Shown one piece after another: positions 29,648 to 41,290 of a DNA stretch of 64,000 nt (within the stretch, counting starts at the first letter, position 1; every line of letters starts with the position of its first letter). The position numbers were made by a program, and so were the translations under genes. The stretch lies in NCBI GenBank assembly GCA_026119855.1, contig JAOWBW010001479.1, forward strand, positions 124,001 to 188,000. Reading direction: 5' to 3'. The stretch comes from Campanula takesimana. Taxonomy: Eukaryota; Streptophyta; Magnoliopsida; Asterales; Campanulaceae. Below the pieces are notes generated by a model that was not told the DNA's origin, made no database searches, and worked only from the letters and a program-made list of their open reading frames with translations.

Positions 29648-30320
29648 GGAAAAACCCGCTTTACACTAACTTAGTGTAAAACGTGTTTTTAAGGCGGTGG
29701 CAAACTTGTAAATATTAGCTTGCGCAAAAAGCGGAGAACGCTGTGAGTAGGCGCGGTGGCATTGATGTAAATAACTGGAACTTATGAAAACTCACCAGGC
29801 ATTTTTCGAAATTGTAGGAGGCATTTTTCAAAATTACAGCAGGCATATTTTAACACTAGAGCAGGCACATGTTTGACATGCCTGCTGGGTTTTTTTTTTT
29901 TTTTTTTCAAGTGCCAAAAAAAGTGCATTCTCTAAGGAAAAAAAGTGCCTGCTTGAGTTTTAAACATGCCTGCTTGTTTTTTTTTTTTCAAGTGCAAAAA
30001 AAGTGTCTTCTCCAAGGTAAAAAAGTGTCTGCTTGAGTTTTAAAACATGCCTGCTTGGTTTTTTTTTTTTTTTGGTAAGTGCCAAAAAAGTGCCTGCTTG
30101 AGTTTTAAAACATGCCTGCTGGTTTTTTTTTTTTTTTTTCAAGTGCCAAAAAAAGTGTCTTCTCTAAGGTAAAAAAGCGCCTGCTGTGAAAGTCCCAAAA
30201 AAAGTGTCTGCTGTAAAAATATTGGAAAGTGCCTCCTATAATATTGAAAAGTGTTTGCCCAAGAACCCTTCTATGTGGAAAACACGTTTTACACTAAGAC
30301 TAGTGTAAAACGCGTTTTTC
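29648..30320. mobile_element. Foldback element with internal poly-T tandem units
   Basis: Ends: AACCCGCTTTACACTAAC...TTAGTGTAAAACGTGTTTTT at left and AAACACGTTTTACACTAAGACTAGTGTAAAACGCGTTTTTC at right. Inside are about four tandem units of 65-95 bp containing CATGCCTGCT, a T9-T18 run, AAGTGCCAAAAAA and TTGAGTTTTAAA. It lies just upstream of the UGT gene. Confidence 0.6.
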
Positions 30321-30520
30321 ACAATAACGACTCTTACTCCCAAGTTGGACAAAATTTAACCCTTTGCGTTAGCAAAGTGCAATCGACCCTAGTTAAGTTC
30401 CTAAGGTTAATTACAACTGTGAATTGATATGTACATTATTAAAAGGTAACAAAAGTAAACGCTAAAAATAAATCAAAATGTCAACTTCCTTCCATTTTCC
30501 TTCTTATTTGTCCACCTTGT

Positions 30521-30529
30521 CTATAAATA
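30521..30529 (+). promoter_or_regulatory. TATA box of the UGT gene
   Basis: CTATAAATA, 87 bp before the ATG at 30608, giving a leader of about 50 nt with one upstream ATG-like word to check (GCATGAAACC, 30545). Confidence 0.7.
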
Positions 30530-30607
30530 GTCCATTATTTGCTGCATGAAACCATAAGCACAAACCTCTTATATATATCTCACTTCTTTTAACTTATATC
30601 TCTAGAT

Positions 30608-32176
30608 ATGGAAACCACAAAGCTTCATATTGTCCTACTCTCAAGCCCCGGAAAAGGCCATCTAATTCCGGTCACCGAGCTCGGCAAGCGCCTCGTAACT
30701 TGCCTAGGTTTCCGTGTCACCATCCTCTCTGTCGGTAATGACATCCCTCTCTCGTCGCAATCACTACTAGCCAATGAACTTCAAATCATTCCCCTCCCAC
30801 CTGTCGATATTTCGACCCAAATCGTGGACCCCTCCACCGCGAGCATTCTCACCATACTCAAAGTCATGATGAACCTCTCTATACCCCACATGCGCTCCGC
30901 CATATCAAGAATGGACCCACCTCCATCGGTCTTAATAGTAGAATACTTTTCCACTGACTGTCTCACGCTTGCGCGTGAGTTTAACATGGGGAAGTATGTT
31001 TACGTCCCCATGAACGCATGTGCAGTGGCGTTGACTATTTATTCACCTAGTCTTATAAAGACGGGACCACATGTCCCGTCTAAAGCTAACCCTGTTAAGA
31101 TCCCGGGTTGTGAACCGATTCAATTTGACGACCTTTTTGACGTGCTTCAAGACCGCGAGTGTGATGGCTACGTTGATTTCGCGTGTATAGGATCTCAAAT
31201 AGCTAAGGCTGACGGCATTTTGACAAACACTTGGGACGATCTTGAGCCGACAACTATCAAGGCATTGAGGGAAAATGAAGAGCTGAAATCGGTTACTAAT
31301 CAGATCCCGGTTTACCCTATCGGTCCGTTGATTAGGTCAGCTGAGCCGTTGTCGCCATCCCGATCTGAAAGTAAGGTTTTGGATTGGTTAGACAAACAAC
31401 CGAATGAATCAGTTCTGTATATCTCATTCGGGAGTGCAGGAAATCTTTCAGCTCAACAGTTGCACGAGCTAGCTTGGGGTTTGGAGCTGAGCCAACATAG
31501 ATTTGTTTGGGTGGTACGTCCGCCCACCCAAACTGGTGAGTGTGACTATCTTTCTCAATATGGATCTAACGGCTTAGATTCAGACAATGAAACATGGTAT
31601 CTCCCCAGTGGGTTCTCTAAGAAGACCCAGGACAGAGGCTTGTTGGTCCCAAATTGGGCCCCACAAGCCGAGATCTTGGCCCACTCATCGGTGGGAGGAT
31701 TTTTATCCCACTGCGGGTGGAATTCAACACTCGAGAGCTTAGTGAATGGTGTGCCGATAATAGCATGGCCATTATTCGCCGACCAAAACATTACGGCGGC
31801 AATGTTGGAGAACGAGATCGGGGTGTCTATACGAGCAATGGAGCCGTCCAAGGGATTGGCTACTCGATTCGAGATCGAAGCAATCGTGAGAAAGCTAATG
31901 AATAGTAGCGAAATGAGGGCTAAAGCAAAGGCGATCAAGGAAAGTGCGGTGAGCACTATGAACAAAGGTGGTTCATCGTACGGTTCAACGATGACGTTGG
32001 CTAAAAGATGGTTAGATCATAGCCGTCGCAACAACGATATTGCTCGATTCGGTAAACTATCGAGGCCTAATGTTCAAACCATTTCTGCATCTGATTTCGC
32101 TGATAAATTCTCCAAGGGAGTTGAAATTGGGCTCCGAGACTATTTATTCACCCACCTCCGTGTTCGGGTTTCATGA
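30608..32176 (+). CDS. UDP-glycosyltransferase, UGT72-like
   Basis: 522 codons, intronless. A GT1 enzyme that would transfer glucose from UDP-glucose to a small acceptor (UGT72 members act on phenylpropanoids, hydroquinone and monolignols). Seen: catalytic His18 in SPGKGHLIP; the partner Asp117 in FSTDCL; a complete 44-residue PSPG box at 350-393, starting WAPQAEIL, with HCGWNS at its centre and ending DQ; the final Gln favours UDP-glucose. No signal peptide, so cytosolic. It is longer than the usual 470-490 because of the loop before the PSPG box (~310-335, GECDYLSQYGSNG...) and a C-terminal tail after ~495. TATA box at 30521. Acceptor unknown; family 72 is my recognition, not a search. Confidence 0.93.
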   Translation: METTKLHIVLLSSPGKGHLIPVTELGKRLVTCLGFRVTILSVGNDIPLSSQSLLANELQIIPLPPVDISTQIVDPSTASILTILKVMMNLSIPHMRSAISRMDPPPSVLIVEYFSTDCLTLAREFNMGKYVYVPMNACAVALTIYSPSLIKTGPHVPSKANPVKIPGCEPIQFDDLFDVLQDRECDGYVDFACIGSQIAKADGILTNTWDDLEPTTIKALRENEELKSVTNQIPVYPIGPLIRSAEPLSPSRSESKVLDWLDKQPNESVLYISFGSAGNLSAQQLHELAWGLELSQHRFVWVVRPPTQTGECDYLSQYGSNGLDSDNETWYLPSGFSKKTQDRGLLVPNWAPQAEILAHSSVGGFLSHCGWNSTLESLVNGVPIIAWPLFADQNITAAMLENEIGVSIRAMEPSKGLATRFEIEAIVRKLMNSSEMRAKAKAIKESAVSTMNKGGSSYGSTMTLAKRWLDHSRRNNDIARFGKLSRPNVQTISASDFADKFSKGVEIGLRDYLFTHLRVRVS

Positions 32177-32578
32177 TGATGTAGGTGATATTCATGCATG
32201 ATTATGGTGCTAATTAAATTGTTGAATTTAGGGTTTTAAATTAAATACGGCTTGTGGTTAATAGTTCTGGTGATTTTTAGGGTTGGATCTTGATTTTAGT
32301 TGAGGGTTTAGTCGAGGTGTGTATATGGAAAAGTTGGCAAAAAGACGTTTATGTATGAAATATGTATGAATTAAATATAATACCTAAGTCTCAGAAGTCT
32401 CAAATGAATGTAGAAAAGAGAAAAATAGATTTGCTATTATCAACAACAAATTTGAAATATTTTGGACATTTATATTAAAACGGAAGTAGTACATTAATTT
32501 GCACTTAGTTGGTTTTAAGGATGATGGTGGTGGGACGATGTTTTTTTTTTTTTTTTTTTTTTTTCTTTTATAGAAAGA

Positions 32579-32833
32579 TATACTCACTCCGTCCCTAAAA
32601 TGAATGTCTAAATTTTATTTTAAGGGATATTCTGAAAATTTCTGTTTTTTATTCAATTAAGGGCAAAAATTCATTCATGTAATTCACTTTCCAAACATAT
32701 AGTTTTGCAAGTTAAAAAAATGAATAAAAATTGGTAAAAAAAACATGTAGGACAAAGTTTTATTTAAAAAAAACATTCATTTTGAAAGAAAAAAATCTTG
32801 AAAATGAACTTTTATTTAAGGACAAAAGAAGTA
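32579..32833. mobile_element. Stowaway-type MITE (family A), diverged
   Basis: TACTCACTCCGTCCCTAAAATG ... TTATTTAAGGACAAAAGAAGTA, about 400 bp after the UGT stop. Confidence 0.75.
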
Positions 32834-33620
32834 TCAATTTTATTCATTACATTAAATCAAGATATGACATTTCACAAAGGTCGGAAACTCATCCCATAGA
32901 TAGATAGATAGATGAGAATTCATAACAATACTAGCAACACTAAAAAACAATCTGACACAATAATTGTCATTTAAACCAAAATTTCTTCTTCCACATAATA
33001 GAAGTTTTGGAAATGAATAGTGATAAATAATTAAGTTTGAATCAAATTTTCATTGTACGTCTTTACAAACACGCTTTTACAACAATAACTAGTATTTACG
33101 CGCACACTTTTTCATTTAAAACTTAAATATTCACTATGAGCATTCAAAAAATTCTTACACATATATATTTTTTTTTTTTAATTAAAAGCATGACAGATGA
33201 AAACATTGAGTCAGCAATAAATATACAACCAATCATCCAAGTAACAAGAAATACAAAACTTTGTTGCTTTATTTTAATTCATATTCTTTCACATTCAAAA
33301 TATAGAAAGTCACAAATTGGCGTGAAATATTCTCAAAAAAACAAAAAGACATGCAATTACTTCTACTGCTAAGAATAAAATAATATTTTTTATGGATCGA
33401 TCATCCCAAAATACAAATTACAAGCCACTATCCCACACTCAATTGCCATGAAATTACTACTAGTGGTGATTAAATTATTTGTAAGATTAAATGAGACGGC
33501 AAAAAGCCATCATAATCTGATGTTTTGCCATGCGTTGCGTATGTCGTCCTTCTTCTATCTCGAAAAATTTGTCAATATTTTTTTTTTTTTTATAAAAAAT
33601 GAATGAATTTGACTAAATAT
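32834..33620. other. AT-rich spacer
   Basis: No supported gene. A short (GATA)n run (TAGATAGATAGATAG, about 32896) is the only simple feature. Confidence 0.5.
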
Positions 33621-33922
33621 TACTCCCTCCGTCCAAGTTTAATGTTTTTATTTTCCTTTTTGATATGTCTCAGTTTAAGATTTTTAGTTGTTTTTTTTTT
33701 CCTTAAATGACAAAGCATGAATAGTGTTTTGGACAATTTTGTCTTCATAAAGTTTATATATTACAGAAAAACCATCACCCACCCGTCTACTTTTTACTAA
33801 TTTGCTTTTTAAATTGACAATTATATCATTCTCACACTACTATTGTTGACTCAAATTTGCGTTGGTTTCTTAATAAGCGTGTAAAGTCAATCTAAGAACC
33901 TTAAACCGGGACGGAGGGAGTA
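33621..33922. mobile_element. Stowaway-type MITE
   Basis: TACTCCCTCCGTCCAAGTTTAA ... TTAAACCGGGACGGAGGGAGTA, perfect TA flanks. Confidence 0.9.
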
Positions 33923-34390
33923 ATTGCGATCTAATTATATTTGTAAAATTTAAATATTATTAATTACTAAATTATTAAGTGATTGTCATTTAAAAATTCT
34001 AAATATTATTAATTAATGTGAATTGACTATAAAAAATTAAATGAGACAAACTTTACAATACAGAAGAACTGTTATTATGTAATGGTTTGTTATTTTACAA
34101 TATATATTTTTTTAAAAAAAAATAACATATATTTTGCGACAGATATAAACATCCTATAATATGTTGCCAGTGTTCATAGCCACCACGTTTAGTTGTAGTG
34201 GAAGTTCACACCACCTTGGCGGCAAGAAATTGAACAAATTCCGAACTCCGGGGTCATACTTGCAACTTAAATAAATACTACTCCGGAGTAGTAATTTTTT
34301 TTGAGCAACTTAAATAAATAAATAAAAGTACGTCCTTTTTGAATTTTCTTCAATTTCGTCGCCACATGACTGCTTATTATTTGATTAAGA

Positions 34391-34655
34391 GGCTATCTTC
34401 GGACCCGGAACCGCTCCACCCAAATTAGCTCCACCACTCCACCCAACGGCTCCGATCAAGGCCACATAGGCGAGTTCATCATCTGTGTGGCTAAAATGAT
34501 TTCAATTATTTGTGGGTCCTACCGAGATCGAACACATCTCATCCGTCGAACAAAAAAAATGAGGTGGCTCTAATCTCCACCATTGGGTGGACCGGGGTGG
34601 AGCTAACCGCTCGGTGGAGCGATTCGAAATCCGCTGTCTTCTGTGCGGCCGCCGC
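34391..34655. mobile_element. Foldback MITE rich in GCTCCACC
   Basis: CGCTCCACCC...TTAGCTCCACC...CCACCCAACGG at left is matched by the complement of 34586-34640 (CCGGGGTGGAGCTAACCG, GGTGGAGCG). Ends not exactly fixed. Confidence 0.5.
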
Positions 34656-35180
34656 ACGGAGCCGAGCCGATTTTTTTTCTTCTTTTTTTTTTTCCTCCCA
34701 ACTTTATTTTTCCTCACCAACGAAAGTGATGCGCACACAATGGCGCTGACTTTTTTGGACTCGTTTGAGCGACAACGCGGTAATGGGCATAACTTTTGAC
34801 TCCGAAGGAGTTACGGACGCACAACATATCAAAACGAGCGTCTTTTCGAGAGGAACAAAAGTCACCGGCCTTTGCCCCATGACGAGGCTCATAAAAGGCC
34901 AAAAAACGCTTCTAAGGGCCTCAAACGGCCTTCTGAAGTTTTATCCCCCTTTTTTTTTTTTTTTTTACTTTTTTTGGACATCTTCGTAATTTTGCAGTTT
35001 AGGGTTATTTTCGAGTAGGGTTTCTTTCAAGACTTTAAATACATTGTTTTAGGGTTTTTTAAGGCAGTTTATGCCGTTTTATGATATTGATCATTCTCTT
35101 TCAATTTTCTCGAGCGAAAATTGTCGATTAATTGCTGAATTTCTCGAGCGAAGTACAGTAGTTAATCTCTATCCCATCTT
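34656..35180. other. Unclassified, possibly an LTR remnant
   Basis: Locally GC-richer, with CATAACTTTTGACTCCGAAGG and GGACGCACAA words of the kind seen in plant LTR leaders, poly-T runs, TTTAGGG words and two CTCGAGCGAA repeats near the end. No coding support. Confidence 0.3.
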
Positions 35181-35189
35181 CCGCTACGT

Positions 35190-36165
35190 CAGAAAGTAAC
35201 ACTTATTATAACGAAATGTAACACTTTTTTTTTTCTCAAAATGTACCACAATTTTTGCTGCAATAGATTAAGGATAACATAAAGATTGACAACTTTTTAC
35301 AAAATTAACATAAGATTGACAAACTAAACTAATGTTACATTTTATAAAAAAATAATATAATATTTTTTTTTCTCAATTTTAACAGTTTATATTCTTAAAT
35401 GTAACATTATATCTGAAATGTAATAATTTTTTTATTGAGAAAGTAACAATTGAGATGCAACCACGATTATATATATGAATTTTTACTCTTTTTTTTAAAG
35501 AAAAAAAAAGTAACATTTACTAAATAAAAATGTCACATTCATCTATATAGAAAATTATAATCATATACTCCCTCCGTCCCATCCGAAATAGGATTCTTGG
35601 TCCCGACACGGGGATTAAGGAATAATAATCTTTTATTATAAAAAGTTGTTTGAAAAGTAGGTGTTCTGAGTATGAAAGAGAGAGAAAATGGGTGGGGAAT
35701 AATAAATGAAAAATTGTTGTGAGTATGACAAATGGGTCCTACTAATAAAAAAATAATAAAAGCTTTCCATTTTGGGATGTCCTATTTCGAATGGGACACC
35801 CAAAATGGCAAAACGTTCTATTTTGAGTGGGACGGAGGGAGTTTTCACTTTGTTACACTTCAAATATTACTTTTTCTAACCACAAAAACTATCAAATAAT
35901 TTAAATTTTCTTGCAAAATTGTTGTTACATTTGACAGTAAATAATGTTACTTTTTGAATATGAAACTGTTACTTTTATCAGAACAGAGTGTTACATCTCA
36001 GGTGACGAGTAACTCAAACTTTTTGTGTGTTAAAAACATGTTTTTTTAAAAAAAAAATAAAAAAAATCAAACCATATCATGACCTATCTAGTTTGATTCG
36101 TCTCGTCGACACGAACACAACGGTATTTTTTTAAAAAAAAATTCCCGATTTATAAATATCAAGAT
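35190..36165. mobile_element. Foldback element related to 18789-19430, split by a MITE
   Basis: Repeated GTAACACTT / TGTTACATTT / AAGTAACA words as in 18789-19430, and a right part (CATATCATGACCTATCTAG, CGTCTCGTCGACACGAACAC) closely matching 19226-19285. A Stowaway MITE (35566-35842) is inserted in the middle. Confidence 0.55.
35566..35842. mobile_element. Stowaway-type MITE, nested
   Basis: TACTCCCTCCGTCCCATCCG ... GAGTGGGACGGAGGGAG; the arms contain GAAATAGGATTCTTGG and its near complement. Confidence 0.85.
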
Positions 36166-36167
36166 AC

Positions 36168-36352
36168 GGGTTTGCCCGCGGCACCATGTTCGGCTGCCGC
36201 ATTTGTGACTTCGTCTTTGATTAATGATGCAAGGGTATTGGTATTTCGTTTTTGTTCTCTATTCCAAAATAATTGTTTCATTGTAAAATCAAGTTGCTCC
36301 ACTTTAGATCTTGTTCTTAAATTATCAAAAGCAAAATGTTTTACTACTTCGT
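36168..36352 (-). pseudogene. Possible captured exon fragment
   Basis: The minus strand is open for about 64 codons up to a TGA at 36168-36170, with a protein-like composition (KVEQLDFTMKQLFWNREQK, then an Ala-rich end AAAEHGAAGKPVS). It is preceded by poly-purine rather than a start codon. Family not recognised. The plus-strand frame here is probably a shadow. Could also be chance. Confidence 0.3.
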
Positions 36353-36744
36353 CTTTTTCTTTCTTTTTTTTTTTTTTTCTTAGGATTACTACTTCGTCTT
36401 ATAATTATGATATTCTTACTTTTTTTGTTTTAAATCAATATTAAAAAAATAAATTTTGATTATTTAAGTGAAAACTTGAAATTTGTTATTGATAGTATTG
36501 TTGATAGTGTAGCAATAACAAATACTCTATATCAGATTTTTATAGTATAATTATATTAACCTAAAATTATTGTTCAAAGTTAATTCGTTATAACAACAAA
36601 AAAGGGTACCGCGTTTTTGAAAGAAATTTCACTTATCTACAAAAGTGTTACCGCATATTTTCAAAACAAATTTCACTTATCTAGAAAAATGTCACCGGGC
36701 GTTTTAAGAACACGTTTTTCCTAATTGTTTGGAAAAAAATTTAG

Positions 36745-37063
36745 GATGTTTTGGATGTGGGGGTTTGGCGATGGTGATGTTTTGGATGTGAGGGTTTGCC
36801 GATGGTGATGTTTTGGAGATGATGGAAGGTCGGGTTTTGGTGGTGAATGGTTGTGATGGTTGTGAGAGGGTGGGGCGGCTTAGGGTTTTGGCGCTAGGAT
36901 TTGGTGGAGAAAGCCATTATGGCTCTGATACCATATTGGAGTGAAGGAGGGTTAGACGTGTTGAGGAGTTGGGGGATTTCCGCATCCACTAGCCCATACT
37001 AACAATCATCAATATAGAGAAAATAATGCAACACACGAATAATAATATGAAAGAACAAATAAC
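36745..37063 (-). mobile_element. LTR-retrotransposon fragment, same family as 1-513
   Basis: Primer-site complement GCTCTGATACCA at 36922-36933 with the same left context (GGCGGC...AGGGTTTTGG) and the same start of LTR (AGGAGGGTTAGACG) as 1-513. It is cut at 37063 by the next LTR. Confidence 0.5.
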
Positions 37064-38103
37064 TGTTGGTGTATATGCCCTTGGCATATTATTGACACGT
37101 TGTTTGACAATGTTTGTTATCACTTTTCATTTATATAAAGAGATGTTTTAGATTATTATTTGTTGTTACATGTTTTATTATAATAATCTCTGTCCCTAGT
37201 ACTTATGAAGAACTAGTATAAGTTTAATTCGATGATCATGTGTATAGGATACAAGTTAAACTTATGGGTATGTGTTGGTGAACACATACTGGACATGACC
37301 CAACTATGAGGTTTATGTCATGTTCATGATGTCATAATTAAACCTCTAAAATAGTTATACCATTGAATCCTTAGACCTGAGATTATTACGGTTTCCACAT
37401 AGTGGAGATCATGTTTGACATATTCAAACGTTACTCATAACCAAGTAATTATAATGGATATGATTGGCATGATCGAAGCTATGTAGGGAAGTGTAATAAG
37501 TCAAGATGGAATTTGTCCCTCTTCGTGAGAGGTGTCAAGCTTGAGCCCCTCGATGAATAGTATTGATGAAATGCATGGCCGTGCTCAAATGGATTGATAT
37601 GATCAATGTCATTTGTATTATCAACTATTTGGAATCGAGAAAAGTATTGGGCATTGTAAGTTGATCATTGACCATGGCTTACGCTCAATGAGATCGTGGA
37701 CAAAGGGATTGTGATATTATCTATAATAGGATTCACGAACTTTTGACAAGTTATATTAATTGGGTAGTCATGATGGCTTGCTAGAGTCCGCTCATGATTT
37801 ATGTTATCAAATGGTTTTGATCACATTGCCAACTTAATATAATCTTATGGGGTGACACACAAAAGAACGAATTTTAAAAATGTCTAAATTGGAATTTCGT
37901 AAAGTTTTAAAATTGGATTTTAAGAGGAAAAAAACAAAAAATAGGCCAGAGGATGGTCCGGCCGGACCTCCATAAGTACCCGGTCGGACTCATGATGATC
38001 CGAGCGGACCTACGTAGCTACCCGGACGGACCTCTCTAGGATCCGGTCGTACCTAGTGTAGGACCCGGCCGGACCTCCTGCTGGACGGGATTCTGACTTT
38101 TTG
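37064..38103 (+). mobile_element. Copia-like LTR fragment
   Basis: It begins TGTTGGTGTATATGCCC, with a long AT-rich body containing GACAAGTTATATTAATTGGG and CTTGCTAGAGTCCGCTCATG, a style common in long plant LTRs. It is cut at 38104 by the chromovirus LTR; the rest is beyond the nest. Lineage and orientation are inferred from the TG end only. Confidence 0.5.
37955..38080. repeat. Array of degenerate CCGGNCGGACC palindromes in an LTR
   Basis: Six related sites about 20-27 bp apart: GGTCCGGCCGGACC (perfect), CCGGTCGGAC, CCGAGCGGACC, CCGGACGGACC, CCGGTCGTACC, CCCGGCCGGACC. Confidence 0.75.
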
Positions 38104-40084
38104 TGTGGCGACCCCGACCCCTCGGGCCGGGAGCTCGCCAGCTGGACGTCGACTTAATAAATAAAACACCAAAATACAGAAGATAAAAATTCCTCTTTAT
38201 AACAAAAGATATAATACATGATTTTAGAAATCCATTCTTAATAACTTTATAATACAACTAATATAAGCTCCACAAGCTTACACTAAATACCAAAACATTA
38301 CAACTCTTAATGACGTCGGTTTGGTAACACTATCCCATAGGTCATACATTTGATAACAATGTAAACCGAACAACAACCTGCCCAAAAGTCACGAACTCTC
38401 GACGTCCTTCTCGTGATCAGCGAGTCCTATCACTTTCCTCCTAGGGGAGGGGGGTTAAGGAAACAAATTTGAAAAGAAAGGGGGTGAGATAAATCTTAAT
38501 AAGTCACTTATGAAACTACATGACATGCTAAGCAATAAACAATAATAAGTCCCACATAGCACTTAGCATATAACAGTTAACAGATAGCAGCAGAAATAAA
38601 CAAGTTACGAAGGATACTAAGCCAAGGTTTTACCAAACGGATATATCAAAGAATTCCTGCGCAGAATCAACCGATCATCCAATCAACCATAGCAGCATAA
38701 CAGCTGAAGAGAAACCCCCCGGTACCGGAACCATGAACCAATAGTAACAAGGGGAAAATGACACAAAGTCATAACCCAAAACGAACTAGCTAGATACTCA
38801 CTCAAGGGAGCTAGCTCATCCCAACCAAGGCCATATAGAAGGGGAAAAGGTACCAATGGACAATATCATACTGGACTCGGCTCGTGTGCCATTATAATAT
38901 TCCCCATTGCTGACTCGAACACAAGTACCAGCTGGACTTCCAAATAAAGGCTAAGTAATAAAATACTAGCTCGATAAACAACCAATGATTCCAAAGTAGG
39001 GAACCATACCAAATAGTCATCATAAAGATAAGTCAAACCAAAAATACAATCATAGATGCTCCAAATCCCAATTAAACATTAATCAAATTCCAACACATAT
39101 TTGATCACAAATGACCCAATTCCAACACTAGAGTGTACCAAGATGTTCACAAGGTCGACTAGGATAGTACACAAACCTAAATGAACCACACTCTTAAATC
39201 ACACAAAAGAAACAAGTATAAACTTTCAGTAATCATTGTGCGGCCGCCCATTTCTGTTGTGCGGTCGCCCACTAAGACTTCAACCAAGACAAAAACCTTC
39301 CAGATAGGTGTGCGGCCGCACGCCCCATTTTGGGCGTCGCCCCACCACACCCGACTGGACCAACTGCACTAAATTATACTCCTTCGTTTCACCGTCTCAA
39401 AGTATTACACATTAACACTTATAACACTCATATAAACAAACCCAACTCATCATACTCAGTCCAACAATCCCAAGACAAGTATTTCATACACCCAACCAGT
39501 AATGATCCAAACATCAATTATCACAAAATAAACCAAAATACCAATCAACTCCAAATTCATCCATAACACAATATATAACAATCATAGCATCATAGAAGCT
39601 AAGGATGAACATTTTTAGCATAAAAGGGGAAAACAACTTACTTGGAAAATTATGAAATGAGACAAAAATCGTTCTTACTTAGCTACAAACGATCCTAACG
39701 ATAATCTGAGCATTTTATATAAAATGAGTATTAAGAAAAGATAAATAAATGAAGAACAAAAGAAGGAAAAATAACAATGGAGTTGTTACCTTTCTTTGAT
39801 AGAGAGAGATGCAGAGAAAGATAGAAGAAAGAAAGAGGAATGAGGAAGAATGAAGTTGCTAGGAAGGAGAGGGAGAAGATATTATCTAATACCCAAAATT
39901 ACAAATAGGTCACTCCAAGGTTAAAACATTAACAAAAGTCCCAAAGCTTCTAAATACTTCAAAGACTCCCAAACTCAATTTTACACTACGAACCTTAAAG
40001 TTCCAACTTAACAAAATTAACACAAATAAAACATAAATGATTAAATAAATAATAAACAAAGTGGCAAGGTTTCGGGTCATGACA
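38104..40084 (-). repeat. 3' LTR of the chromovirus
   Basis: 1981 bp. The minus strand begins TGTCATGACCCGAAACC and ends GGGGTCGCCACA. A purine tract (AAGGTGGAGTGAA) adjoins at 40085-40100. Contains the GC palindromes at 39238-39352. Confidence 0.9.
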
Positions 40085-41290
40085 TTCACTCCACCTTAAA
40101 AGAAATTCGTCCAAATTTTAGAAAACTTACCCGAATCAAAAAGCCACGGATATTTCCGTTCCATCTCTTCTCGAAGCTCCCACGTTGATTCTTTGACATT
40201 GTGATTCCTCCATAGTACTCTCACCAACGCTATGCTTTTATTCCTCAACTCTTGAACTTTGGTATCAATTATCTGACTGTGGTCGCTCCTCGTATGACAT
40301 GTCAGACTCTATATCCTCTGGTACCCTCGATAACACGTGAGATGAATCGTGAAAATACTTCTGAAGCATAGAAACATGGAAGACGTTATGCAACCGGTCT
40401 AGAGAAGATGGCAATGCAAATCGATAAGCAGGAAGTCCCACTTTTTCCAAAATCTCGAATGGTCCCAATATACCTCGGAGCAAATTTACCTTTCTTCCCG
40501 AACCTTCGAATACCTACCTTCGGAGATACTTTCAAAACACAAAGTCTCCGCCTGAAAATTAAGATCCCGTCTTCGTGATCAGCATAGCTCTTCTGTCTAC
40601 TCTGGGCTGTCTTCAATCGATCCTCGAATACTTCTGACTTTCTCGACTGAATCCTGAATCAAATCAATACCCCATATCTTCGCTTCCCCGATCTCATCCC
40701 AACAGATAGTGTGAAACACTTTCTTCCATACAAAGCCTCATAAGGAGCCATTTCGATGCTATCCTGTAACTGTTATTATAGGAAAATTCCACTAAAGGTA
40801 AATGCGTATCCCAAGAATCAGAAAAGTCTACGAACAAGCTCGTAACATATCTTCTAGAATCTGAATAGTCCTCTCGGATTGACCGTCAGTTTGAGGATGA
40901 AAGCTGTACTGAACCTCAAATCCGTACCCAAAGCTTTCTGTAACGCTTGCCAAAATCTGGAAGTAAACCTCGGATCTCGATCTGATACAATACTAACCGA
41001 ACCCCATGTAATCTCACTATCTCATTAATATAAAAGTCGCAAGCTTTTCCATCGAATATCTAATATCAATCGGTAAGAAATGAGCAGACTTGGTCAATCT
41101 ATCCACATTACCCAAACACTATCATATTTCCTACGGGTACGAGGTAATCCCGTAACAAATTCCATAGTCACATGTTCCCATTTCCACTCCGGAATCTCTA
41201 ATGCTTTGAAGTAATCCTGCGGGTCTTTGATGCTAGCAGCTTTGACCTGCTGACAAGTTAAACACTTTGATACATACTCAGCTATTTCTC
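40085..41290 (-). pseudogene. Duplicated 3' part of chromovirus pol (integrase end), frameshifted
   Basis: Direct copy of about 42092-43306 (integrase core, C-terminus, chromodomain). It differs mainly by one-base insertions and deletions in short runs, breaking the frame many times. It joins the middle of an LTR at about 41291 within the shared word TCTGTTGT. Confidence 0.9.

Noticed and set aside
34510..34989. Overlapping short frames around 34.5-35.0 kb
   Set aside because: Low-complexity and foldback sequence; no family match and no consistent frame.
39181..39566. Plus-strand frames in the chromovirus LTR
   Set aside because: LTR sequence; not conserved in the partial LTR at 41291-42091.
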